Below, in pieces: positions 52,806 to 64,000 of a stretch of DNA of 64,000 nucleotides. This DNA is from Tomocerus qinae (taxonomy: Eukaryota > Arthropoda > Collembola > Entomobryomorpha > Tomoceridae). The notes beneath the pieces are model-generated. The model searched no databases, was not told the origin of the DNA, and was given only the letters and a program-made list of their open reading frames with translations. Both the position numbers and the translations under genes were made by a program. Numbering within the stretch: the stretch's first letter is position 1; every line of letters starts with the position of its first letter. The stretch covers positions 10,726,001-10,790,000 of the forward strand of contig CM034546.1 in NCBI GenBank assembly GCA_020055645.1, given 5' to 3'.

Positions 52806-53472
52806 ATGAAATTGCCAGTTGTTTTATTGTTAGTTGCTTTTTTTGAAACTTGTTACGGTAAGTAGTAATTACGGCTTGATAAAAAAAGTACCTAAATACG
52901 GAAATTAATTAAAAGAATACAAAGCAAAAACATGATTCTTTGACTTAATATTTTTCTGTTCCATATAGGTATACATTGCTACGAATGCACACATTTTTAT
53001 CCACCAGAATGGGGAATGGAACAGGATGAATCGTGCAGATTCCCAGAAGAAAAATATCTTAAAGAATGCACGGAAGATTCGCTTATACCGGCTAGTAAGT
53101 ATGCAATTCAATCGAATGTATTATTTCTCAATTTGGGTATTTTCCTTATTGTTATCAATTTATTGCTTTTAAAAAGAACCAAAATGAATTTAAGGTATGT
53201 CTTTGCAAATTTCTGAAACTTTTTTTGTTGGTACAGGCTTTGAAAACAAAATAAAAGGGTTGAACCTCACACGTTCTGCAAAAACTAAAGGAATCACGCA
53301 GTTTTCCTGTATAAATTTTGTGATTTGGAATAGTTGGCAAAATGGAGTACTTCGTTTGTGTGCACCATTTGAAGAAGATTATTATCTTGAAACTTCTAAT
53401 GAGTGGGGTGGTACAGAGAAAGATAGAATTTGTAACACTGATGGTTGCAATAATGACATTCAAGGCCGATAA
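52806..53472 (+). CDS. Secreted Ly6/three-finger-like protein, three exons
   Basis: Small cysteine-rich extracellular protein of 137 aa. Exons 52806-52857, 52969-53094 and 53237-53472 are joined by phase-1 introns with good GTAAGT donors (GTAAGTAG, GTAAGTAT). Signal peptide MKLPVVLLLVAFFETCYG is followed by HCYECTHF, typical of the start of a Ly6/uPAR domain, then Cys at SC, EC, SC and LC, and the closing signature CNTDGCNN, which matches the C-x-x-D-x-CN end of the fold. There is no hydrophobic C-terminal tail, so GPI anchoring is not predicted and the protein is probably soluble. Arthropod relatives (quiver/sleepless-like and others) modulate channels or receptors or act in extracellular matrix; the specific role here is unknown. 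Confidence 0.85.
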
Positions 53473-53932
53473 AAATACATTTTGTATGGTTATATTGTGC
53501 TCAATATCTCATTTTTAAAATACATTTATTAAACATGAAACTAATAATAAGACATCGTTGATTGGATTTACCTTTAGCTATTATTATCTTCTGCAACCTA
53601 TTATACGTACCTACACATGATAAATAATCACAAATACTTTTTATCAGTTTATCACCATCATGGAACCATACATGTATAACTGCGGTGATAAGACATTAAC
53701 CTGATATAATACCAACTGCATACAATCGTATAAATGAATTGAAATTTTATATTTAATCTTTATACAGTCATTTATATAAATATGTTATAAAACCAGCACA
53801 GTAAGCAGGGAAATTGAAATTAATCTCTAATTTTTAGGTTTTGTTTTAAGTTGACTAAATATGATTGGTATATTTACTAAGGTATATCTTATGATCATTT
53901 CCAATTCTTTCTAAATTCATTGTTGTCATACG
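53473..53932. other. 3' flank of the Ly6 gene up to the duplication edge
   Basis: AT-rich; no gene recognised. The recognisable match to base 1 starts at 53933, but because base 1 is the window edge this need not be the real breakpoint. Confidence 0.5.
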
Positions 53933-54876
53933 CTTTTGTTCACCTGTTTGTCTATCTAATATAGATTTACTAGTATCAGAAACGGTGTTATATTAGAATA
54001 ATCTTCTCTCGAACCTTCTAGAATAAATTATCAGTCATAAACGTTGTTGTAAAGTTTTTTCTTGTATTGTTTCAATGTGTTACAATTCCCCATATAGAAA
54101 ACAAAATGTACAATGTAATATTCAATTACTCAGTATATAGCTATTAAACATTCAAATTGCCCTTTGAAAATCACTAAAGCGAAAACTCTGTCAAACTATT
54201 AATCAGTAACCTTTATCTTCCTTTACGCAAACTAAATTCAAGATAACTAGAAATAACTCATGCCTTTATATTGTTCAATTTGTTCATTTGATTGTTGCTT
54301 TTAATTCTCATAACTCCCACTACCCACTACACTGACTTAACACTTAATTATATTATTGTTTCGTGGGCACTCTTTCACCAATATCATGGCTATAGAGAAA
54401 TAATGATGTTAACATTACCAAGCACACGGATGAAGCAATTTAAATAAAATAAACAATGTTTTGAATCTCCTGCCTGTTTCCAGTGTGTAACACCATTTGC
54501 ACTTTGCGTTTCATAAATAAATTATAATGAAGATATGCTAATTGCTAACCAGCTCGGACAAGTCATGGTATATTTTACAATTTTGACCCATAAAGGTCAT
54601 AACACCGTTTAAAAATGGTTCTTTTTAATTTTTTGGTGGGTTGTCTTTAGATTAGGGATTTAGATTTAGATTAGATTAGGGAAATTGGGAGATATTATGG
54701 AAAACGCACTATTGCACGTTAACAAAAGTATTTCTGAGTGACCTTGCTAAGAATGACTTTTTGTAATGCCAATAGAAAACATTTTTCTACCACATTGTCT
54801 ATCTTTGTAGCTAGTCAACTATAATGTCTATTGTATAGTTACCAGGAGTAATTTTTTTAAAGTCCTTTTGCATTTT

Positions 54877-55949
54877 AGCTCGCCTGAGGTAGCGAGATTA
54901 TAGAACCGCACAGTCTGTCTGTACGCCCGTTCCCTTGATATTTGTCGAAAGCATTGACCAAAGTTGACCAAATCAGGCGTAAACAATACCTATGGATCAC
55001 TGACTATCCCTATTGATTTTGGGGTTTGTCAGTCCATAAGTTGCTGAGATATCACGCGCTCACTCTGTCTTCATTTTAATATTCAAAATAGGAAATGGGC
55101 ATTAAAAAGGGTTTCCTATCAATTGTTAGCGTGATAGCATAAAATATTTCACTCCTCTTCTACCAAATTTAATGTTTCAGAATATAGTAATTAAAACCGG
55201 AAAATAAATCTATCAAGATTGTTTTGATTGATTTCTGTTGATTTTGATGGTCAACATTAGCAACTTTTGATTTTATATAGGTTTTGATAGTCAAAATTAA
55301 TTTGAAAATTGCAATAAATATTGTTTTAAATCCCAACATTAGTCTAATTTTATTTTATGTTGATTTTAATACTCAACATTAATCTAATTTGATTTTCTGT
55401 TGATTATGATACTAAACATTAATCTATTTTGATATTCTGTTGATTTTGATAGTCAACATTAATTTTATTTTATTTTATGTTGATTTTGATACTCAACGTT
55501 AATCTAATTTGATTTTCTGTTGATTTTGATAATCAATATTAATCTATTTTGATGTTTTGTTGATTTTGATAGTCAACATTAATTTATTCTGATGTTCTGT
55601 TGATTTTGATAGTCAACATTTATCTATTTTGGTTTCCTGTTTTTGATTGTCAACATTAGTCTATATCGGTTTCCTTTAGATTTTAATAGTTAATATAGTA
55701 CCACACTTAAAATACTAATTGTTTTAATTATTTTTCCATTGTTGGTTTAAGTCGTTGTTAATATATTAATCTGCGCATTCCATTTTTGATTATTTTGATA
55801 GTTAAATATAACCTATTTTAAAATTTTTGAATTGATAGTCAATTATGAACTAATTTGAATTACTGTACATTTTAGTAATCAAAATACATCTATTTCTAAT
55901 ATTATTCTCCCAAAAATGTGCACACGGCCCCCTTAACCGGAGGCGAGCT
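54877..55949. mobile_element. TIR element with minisatellite, second copy
   Basis: Counterpart of 945-2014, starting AGCTCGCCTGAGG and ending GGAGGCGAGCT, with one extra G near the right end and a small indel near 55206. It includes the GTTGATTTTGATAGTCAAC minisatellite at about 55220-55690. Confidence 0.55.
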
Positions 55950-57457
55950 TCTGTTACGGCTTGATGTAGGTTTTCCTATTTCAACCTAACCTAACCGTAC
56001 AAAATTCATATTTCCGTATTGATTTTGATATTCGAGTATGAGGAAACTAATAGATTTTGGCACGTTTATGTGAAGTAGAGTTGGCTTGCGAATATATTAA
56101 TTAATTTGCTTTTTAAGTGTGGTTTTTCCGTTCCAATTATTTTTTCTCGTCTGCTCATATTTAGAAATTGAATAATTTCTACAATCCACAATGTTACCAT
56201 ATTCCATTATTCAGTCCATATTAGGCAACTATGGCTTTTAAATTATTGACAATACTAACCAACTAATAGGAACTTATGTAAAATAGGACTTAATAATTCC
56301 GTGCATGTTAGACTCACTGCTTGAAAATATATTCCTTGCCTTGCCTATTGGAACAAAACAGGTCATTTATTAAATATTTACATAAAGAATTTATATTCCA
56401 TATTTTATTCTGACTACGATCAGCAACATTTGACAGGCTCAGTAGGACAAGAGTCTTAGATATTAGCAAACAATTTATTTATTTTAAACATGCCGAGTAG
56501 GTAAACTTATGGAATTGTACACTCCGTTTATTACATGAGATACCAATACTACCGTTTACTATCACACAACTAAACGCGTATATGCATGATTTTTAAAATA
56601 AGGCGCGCATTTGTCACTTTCAAATTATGGTTAACAAGGCATACTTTTTATGGAAATAAATAAGTCCCTTATCCTATTGTGCCCGTCAATTATTAGTAGC
56701 CATTAGTTGCACCAAAATATTTTCGGGATTTTTTCAAAATAGATTCGTGATTATCCTGGAGCAAAACAATTTTTGTTACTACTCTTTCTGTGGAAGACAA
56801 ATCTATCGTTATAGCACAAATTGAAAATAACCTGTTTTCAACCTGAAAAATGAAATAAAAAACTAGCAAATAATTTTTAATTAAAATTTGTGTTGATCAT
56901 ACTTCACAATACAAATCGAATTAAATTAGTCTAGACATTTTATATAAAGTCTCACCTCTGGTAACCAGCGAAAATTCGTATTTCACATTTGGCTTTTAAA
57001 TTATTGACAACATCGATCTATCTAATACGTACTTATATAAAATTAGACTAAATAATTCAATTCACGTTAGACTCACTGATGCTTTACAAGGTATCAATAC
57101 CTAGCCTTGCATGTTTGGAACAAAGCAGCTCGTCTATTAAATATTTACATGAAATATTTCTATACAACATTTTATTCTGTTGCTATATTCAGCATTATTT
57201 ACTGGTAGTTTGAGAGAAATATCATTCTTGATTATCCTAGAGCAAAATAATCTATTTTCTGTTACTACTCGACTCACTTTCTGTGCAAGACAAAATTATC
57301 ATTATAGCATAAATTGAAATTTACTGATCTTTTCAGCATGCGAATAGCAAAAGCACCTTTTTCTTTAACTTTGTGTAGACCAAGTGTTGTAATACAAATC
57401 GAATTAAATTAGTTTAGAATAAGAGAAATTCTCATTTCTGGTATATAACAAGCAAAA

Positions 57458-59842
57458 ATGCTTATGTTGGTTTGTCTGCTTTGTCTCGCGGAATTGGTCA
57501 TTGGAGGGAATTATCACAAGTGGTAAATTTAGAAAAAGACTGTTACCTAAACATATTAATTAACCAAAACCATTCGGAAATTCAGGAGTTGAACAATATT
57601 AATTGGCAGGGTTTTGAAGTTCCTTACGCGTTCACTATTTTCAACTCGAAACTCAAGAAAGAGATCTCTTGTAGGCAAGGTTGGACATGTTTTAACAAGA
57701 TATCAGGTAAACATTTTTACAAAGTGAATCAACGGAAATATTGGAACCTAATTAAAGAAACAACAGCAAGAAAATTGTCATTCCCTCGTCTTCACAGCCG
57801 TTTGGTTTGTGTTGCCCATTTTGCTGTCTACTTCGATCCAAATATTTTAAATGACGTTCTACTACTCAACTATGTCAGTGAGACTTTTTATGACGACCAA
57901 GTGTACGAACGGAATTGGTTCAACCTGGTGGAATATTCTTCTGTGTATCTAATTGTGAATAGAGAAATATTGCAATCGACAAAAGTTAGCTCTTATTTTA
58001 AGTTGAATGTATATGATTACAATACAGCTCACCAGCTATTCTGGAGGAAGCCTTGGTTTATGATAGCTCCGTCGGTTGAAGATGTGATATATTTCATTTG
58101 TCCACATTTAAACCGTGTAAATGAATACACATACACACTGGAGCATTTATGTTCTAGGGACAACTGCTCTGATAAACAATTAAGGGAGATGGCTATTCAA
58201 ATCTTCATAAACCGAAGTACAGTTGCCAAAACATTTCTGTTACACAAAGTCATACGTTCGTCTAACAACAAGATAATATATTGTGGACCTGGTGTGAAAA
58301 ATATATATTTTACAAATTACTTCTTCAACCACGAAGGCATTTCTCTTCCGATAGCTTCTTATATTATTCAGGGATTTATAAATTCTACAATAGTCATGAA
58401 TATGTACAGTAAGAATAACTTTGATTGCAATAACACACTTTTCTTAATGGACGTTGTGTTTTTGTCAATTGATCAGACTGAAGGACTTAATCAAGGAACA
58501 AGTTCGTACAATTTTGGAGTTCGAACAATGCAAGAATCTGTCAATTTCATCTCTTGTGTCGTTTTGGAAGATGAGAGTCTCTCTTTCTATGGCTACATTC
58601 GTCCATTTCAACTTGACGCTTGGCTGGGTATTATAATTTCAATTATTTCTGTAGTTTCTTTCGTCCATGTTGTCATTTATTAAAAAAAAGGATGAAAGCA
58701 TTCCAATTGTTTTGATTTGTTATGCATATTTGTTGGAAGTCAGTGTTTCGTTATCGGCAAGAGCCAAAAATACTCTTTGGATCAAACTGTTAATTGGTCC
58801 TTTGTTGTTGATGTTCATTATACTGACAAATGGTTACAAGGGAATTGTCACCACAGATTTTACTGAACCACGTCCTGTAAAAAGAATTGAATCCATCGAA
58901 CATTTAGGTAATATGTCCAATTTTATTGTTCTTGGTCCCTTTCAGGGTAACAGTGAGTTCAATCCTTTTGATATTACTCAATATATGTCAGGTAAGATTA
59001 TAGAAACATATTGTAAGAAAATCAAAAAAGATTGGGACGAAATGTGGCAATGCCAAATGGCTGAAAGAAGTTTGGTGAAGCAGAAAAACTTCAGTGTACT
59101 TACGTTGGCTATCCAAGACACAATTACACCCGATGAAGATTCGTATTTTAATGATTTGTTTTCACTTCCAAATTTTATCCAATATAACCGACATTTAATA
59201 GAATTAAGAAACACAACACAATACAGAACAATTAAAAAGATCTTGAATATCATGAAACCTTATCCAGACTTTCCTTTAACAAGTCCTCAAAAATGGATCT
59301 CCCAATGCAATAACTCTGCACTAATTCTCCGAAGTTCCCAAATGCATCGCCTCTTGAATGACTCTCACTGGAATCCTCACAACGGCGGAGTTCAACCAAA
59401 GAAAACATTATATTATGGCACAAATGAAAAAACTTTTTTATCTATACCGCTTTCCACGACCTCACTATTGAAGAAATTACTATGCGCACTCCAATTCTAA
59501 GACAGATTAAATTCTCTTACTCAGTCGGGAATTTACAACAAGTGGGTAGAATATGCAAAGAATAGTAATTTCACTAAATGTAAAACATGTTGGGGAAGGC
59601 AACTGCCACGGCGGTTAACATTTCGCAATTCGAATATAGCAACAATCTTTTACATTACTTTCTGTATTTCATTTATATATACCGCCGTATTTATCTGGGA
59701 AAATCGTATACTCGTCAAACGTAAATTTAAAGTATTGCTAATCAATGTACGTAAGATAATCAAAAGAATCAAAATTGGAATAATGGTAATTTGGGGCAGC
59801 TTCAAACGCTATTTTTGCCGTAATCGAATGAATGCATTGTAA
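57458..59842 (+). pseudogene. Family-A IR-like receptor, copy A1' (frameshifted)
   Basis: Near-identical partner of 3523-5907, with the same signal peptide, M1, M2 and M3 segments and intronless structure. Its breaks differ: one G fewer after the signal peptide (about 57505), TTACAAAAAGG changed to TTAAAAAAAAGG after M1 (about 58681, giving a stop at 58683), and CCC to CC at about 59460. It is intact at the KKDWDEMWQC stretch, where A1 is broken. The two-base loss before M3 (about 59505) is shared with A1. The original frame resumes through M3 to the stop at 59842. The private lesions look like homopolymer errors in one or both copies; the shared one looks real. Confidence 0.75.
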
Positions 59843-62800
59843 TAATTAATCAATTGTATGCCACTCACTGACTCTAGGCAAAAAATAAAACATTCACTTC
59901 TATGGTTACTTTGGTTACACAAAAATTGAACTTTATCAAGATTATTCACTTTGATTGGCATATTATAATGTTCAGGAGAATACTGATAGAAATCTAAGAT
60001 ATATCTCACCATGAGGCGTGCTAGAAGTAAACAACATGTTAATCAAGGATATGTATATGATGAGGACAAAAAGGTTACTCGGGATGGCAGTGTACCGTCG
60101 TCTCTACATTACTGGTGTTGTGTACTACGTCTATACTACCGAGTAAGTTTAGGAAGGGGACGGTAAGGAATCCGACATGCTGTAAAAATATTATTGCCTA
60201 AATGTATATAATATATAGGAAATGGGTATAAGTAGAGGTAAGGCTTTTCAGTTCATAGAGTTATTGACTACCTATCCTTGGGTGGGGGTAATAGGGGTCA
60301 TAAAAAAGTCATTTTGTCTATAAAATAACGTGTTTTGGGCTATGGTTCTAGGAACCAAAACAAGAAGTATCGAGGGCAATAGAGCGCGCTAGAAAGAAGT
60401 GATATTGGGAAAAATTATGTTTATATAACAGCTGCTATTAGAAAGTTTAGTAATTATCTTCCTTGCAATAACTTTTCTGTTGAGATAATTATGGCAAAGC
60501 CAGTAAAGAGGTGGAGGCTACTTTAATGCCAATTTCTACTAAGAGCTTATATCACTTGAATGTTACAATTACAATGTATTAAAAGTTTATGTATAGCATT
60601 GATAAGCAGTTCCATACCAACTACACATTATACAAATGGGAACAAATTTAAATGCCGAGACTATGTATTGGCATTGATGGTAGCATTGGTGGCGTGGCGA
60701 TAGACACATAGACAGTCATTACAGGACATCGGTAGTTACAGGTAAGAATTGGTCGATGAAAGAGGCATAAAGTATATTTAAACGTGAATAAAGTGTTATC
60801 TCAAACACTTACGTATAATTCAGCGAATACCTCGTGCAGTTGAATTATCACTTTTGGTACTTCAAGCAGATGGATGACTTGAGTTTAAATTGAGTAATTC
60901 ATTGTATGACACAAAAGTATACAGGTGATCCATGCCGCATAAATTATGTGTAAGTTGGTGATTGTGATGCTTTTTCTTATCTTACAGGTGTTGCAAATTA
61001 TCTGTGTCCAATGTTTCAAAGCTATTCAGTTTACATTAGTTTGAATTATAACATGTTGTATATAATTGGGACACATATCTATATATTGTTGGTAGGTATG
61101 TAGGGCTATTGTGCCATATTGTTATATTATGCCTTTTTATTCATGATTATAACTATATGCACCTTTACTTTATAATGTTTTGTGTAGTACAACTGTACAT
61201 CATTGTTTTAATAATTCTTGAAAGATATCGTCAAATATACAGGTTGAGGCTGCCTCGATGGTATCTCTTATATTATAAACGCAGAAGAGATAAAGCAATA
61301 AATTTACCAATCTATCTATGTATGTATGTCTGGTAGGAGCGCCTACGAAACCTGCATATATTACGTAACCCCCTCCTCCATGTGTAACGCAATTAATGTT
61401 TTCAATAATGTACCCCAACGTATACCTTCATGTGTTAAATTTAGTACATGGAGGTATGCTTTGGGGTACATTATTGAAAACATTAATTGAATTCTGTCTG
61501 TGAATAACAACTTATCATAATTTCTGAAATCAAAAAATAATTAATTGTTACGTAGTCAAGGGAAAATTTGAAAATTCCAGTGTTTCGAAATGGAGAATAT
61601 CCAAACTTGGGGAAAAAACCAACAGAACTTCGAGTGGGCTGAATTTAGGAAGCGTTATCCCGTTGCCTGTTACCATTGTTGCCAATTCATCTTTTACCAC
61701 CGGCAAAACATGCCACACGGGTAACACATGCAACCTACTTACCTAAACTAAAGGAAATAAACTTACACTGGCAACTAACAGTTATCTATAAAAATTATAA
61801 GGTTAGGTTTGTTATATTCAAAATCGGTGAATTGTCATTTTGCCCAAACTCCACCCTTACATCAAATGTCACCGGTGGTAAGAGATGAATTGGCAACAAC
61901 GTGATACCGCCGTTTAAATTCAGCCCTTGAAATGCATTATCTAATTTTTTGAAAGTTATTTTGTGAATTATTAGGACACATGCGATCACTGGGAATTAGG
62001 GAGTGGGTAGCAGGCTGGAGACTAGAAACAGAATAGAAAATTCTCGGTATTTTTACCAAAAGCTTAGAAATATTTTTGGTGCTAACATTTTCTTTTAACT
62101 AGAAGTCAATCCCAGGAAAATTCTGGAATTCAAATTCCAGAAAAATTCTGGGATTCAAATCCCAGAAAGGGTTGTCACAGAAAAATATACTGTTATGTAG
62201 TTGAAAAAATATTTTAATCCGAGCCGAGGCATTGCTGATATTAAAGTAATATTATTCTAAATTCTAGTATGTGGATATTGAAAAGCATTCTGAAATTCCG
62301 AAAGTTTTGTTGTTGAGAAAATATTCCAAAATCCCAGAAAAGGCTGCCACACAAAAAATTTGGTACTCAAAACATGCCCAAAAATCTCAAAATGTTGTGA
62401 TTCAAATAATGTTCCAATTGTGTAAGACTGAAAATGAAATTAACAATTTTCAAACAAAGAAATATTTGCTAATCTGTCTTAACCTTAGTAAGGACTATAA
62501 AAAATTCTATAAATACTTTTTGAGTTAATTAGGTTTAAAAATGCAAAAAGGTAGAAATATCTTTTATCACTCCCTTAACGTTCGTTTATTTTTGAAAAAC
62601 CGAGCCTTTAATTTCTTTTTCGGCATCATATTAGCCCCGGGTGAATTGTTTTAACCATTGAACAAAACCATTTTTGACTCCAAAAATGGGGTTATTTTTT
62701 GGCTGTAATGAGAGAAGGAAAAGGCAGTAAATCAATCTTGGACATGGTACGAATTACCCAAAATGTCCTTTAAATTGTCTGCCGACTAAAATGTTACAAA

Positions 62801-64000
62801 TCGTAAAATACTATCATATTTTTGAACTGTTGTTCAATGAAGGGTGATTATTTTAGCTCGAATATTCAACTATGTCACCCACTGGCTAACCAAGATTTAA
62901 AGCAACCGGCTTGTCACCAAACTGCCTAACTAGCCTTTTTAAGTGTCAGGTGACCGACGCGAAAAGACATAACAGGCCCGTCGAGACGCTGATAAATATA
63001 TTTCACTAATTCCAACACACTAAATTTCAAAATACTTGAAACTAAAACCATCATTTTTCCACTGGGGAATGGCAAAATTATTTTTTCTAAATTTTCCCAT
63101 TGGAGAAACCTTGTTTATTTTCTATGACTACAATTTGATTCCCAATTCGGAAATTATGATAAGTTGTTATTCACAGGAATCTCTCAATTGTGCTTACTGT
63201 AACAATGTTAAGTACTACCTTCTGCACACAACTACTGCACACGTAATATATACAGGTTCCTTAAAAGCAAGATGTACATGCTCACTTCCTCTAAGTAAAA
63301 CCACCGAAATAAGTTGTTTCATAAATTATTATAACATCAAAACAATAATACAAACTTACATAAGTTGTTAATGGTATTGAATGGAATTGACTAACGAAAT
63401 GTGACATTTTGTAATGATCGTGGTAGTAGAGATGTGCGAGAATGTGCGTTTCTTACTTTTTACTGTACCATTTACTTCTTTGTGCAAATTTGGACACCTA
63501 TTTTGTGGAATTAAATAATTGAACTTTTCTTTATCACTTCTATTTTAATTTATAATGTGCGTTTTTTGATCTGCCCCAATTTCTCCCAATTCATGCTAAT
63601 CGTGTACTAGGTAGGTTGACCAAGTAGCTATAACTCATACACAATATCTTAGCATGAGATTTTGAAAATTAGTTTGTCTAGCTTTTTATGGAATTTATGA
63701 ATAAGTATGGCGAAACTGAATTTGTATGGTATAGTTTTTTGTTGTTTGCAATGCAGTTAAATGCTATTAAATCGAAATGTCATTGTCAGTGTTAATTATT
63801 GCTTATCCGTCCGTCATCATGATCGTGATTAAATTCATTCACATAGTATCTATTGCAAACTTCGGGTATTGTAACACATTTCAAACATCACACTTCCCTT
63901 CACTTTTCTGCATAACTATGCATTCCTCCTTGCTATTACAGTTTCTAATTGGGTCTTGCTTCATATTATATTTATGTATGTCTCCCACACATATACATAC
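59843..64000. other. Copy of 5908-10081
   Basis: Includes the hairpin (61391-61488), the foldback element (61636-61926), the segment related to 48.75-49.29 kb (60790-61260) and the unassigned 111-codon frame (63036-63371). No additional gene is seen. Confidence 0.6.

Larger units (their letters stand above)
53933..64000 (+). repeat. Large direct duplication, copy 2 (partner 1-10081)
   Basis: Same content and order as 1-10081, net 13 bases shorter, with differences concentrated in small indels (for example TTTAGCATT/TATAGCATT near 60597 and a shortened GTTGTGTACTACG at 60117). Nothing marks the right end, which lies beyond the window. Confidence 0.97.

Overview
This is nuclear DNA of an arthropod, most likely a hexapod. 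Genes have GT-AG introns and are sparse in AT-rich DNA, TTAGG-type runs occur, and the recognisable genes are an animal alpha-amylase, divergent ionotropic-receptor (IR)-like chemoreceptors and a secreted Ly6/three-finger protein. A springtail would fit (intronless divergent IR families), but that is a guess. Many small indels between near-identical copies, plus one 100-N gap, point to a long-read draft assembly.

Layout. 1-10081 and 53933-64000 are near-identical direct copies (offset about 53.9 kb), each carrying a disrupted family-A receptor (3523-5907 and 57458-59842). 10564-13957 (-) is a ten-exon alpha-amylase whose first intron holds one hAT-type MITE nested in another. 14494-16462 (-) is a decayed second amylase. 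20795-23180 (+) is a heavily frameshifted A-family pseudogene. 24.2-25.7 kb holds simple repeats, a foldback element and a GC-richer coding fragment. 27469-30418 (-) is a multi-exon gene of unknown function (gene C). 31438-33372 (-) is a broken family-B receptor. 38332-40723 (+) is the best-preserved A receptor. 40995-41094 is the gap. 41.2-44.8 kb is a minisatellite, a relic exon of gene C and a 2.4-kb terminal-inverted-repeat element. 45099-47047 (-) is the second family-B receptor, with one frameshift. 52806-53472 (+) is a three-exon Ly6-like gene.

History. Two unrelated-looking receptor subfamilies (A on +, B on -) have been copied with kilobases of flanking DNA. The C+B block (about 29.0-34.9 kb) recurs at about 41.7-48.6 kb, and the A block recurs at about 0.9-6, 18.9-23.3, 37.6-40.9 and 54.9-59.9 kb. 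No receptor copy is open end to end as given. Some breaks differ between the two near-identical copies and look like sequence errors; others are shared and look like real inactivation. The amylase pair is informative: the intact copy has Gln at the chloride-ligand position where the dead copy still has Arg. No tRNA, rRNA or CRISPR array was recognised.
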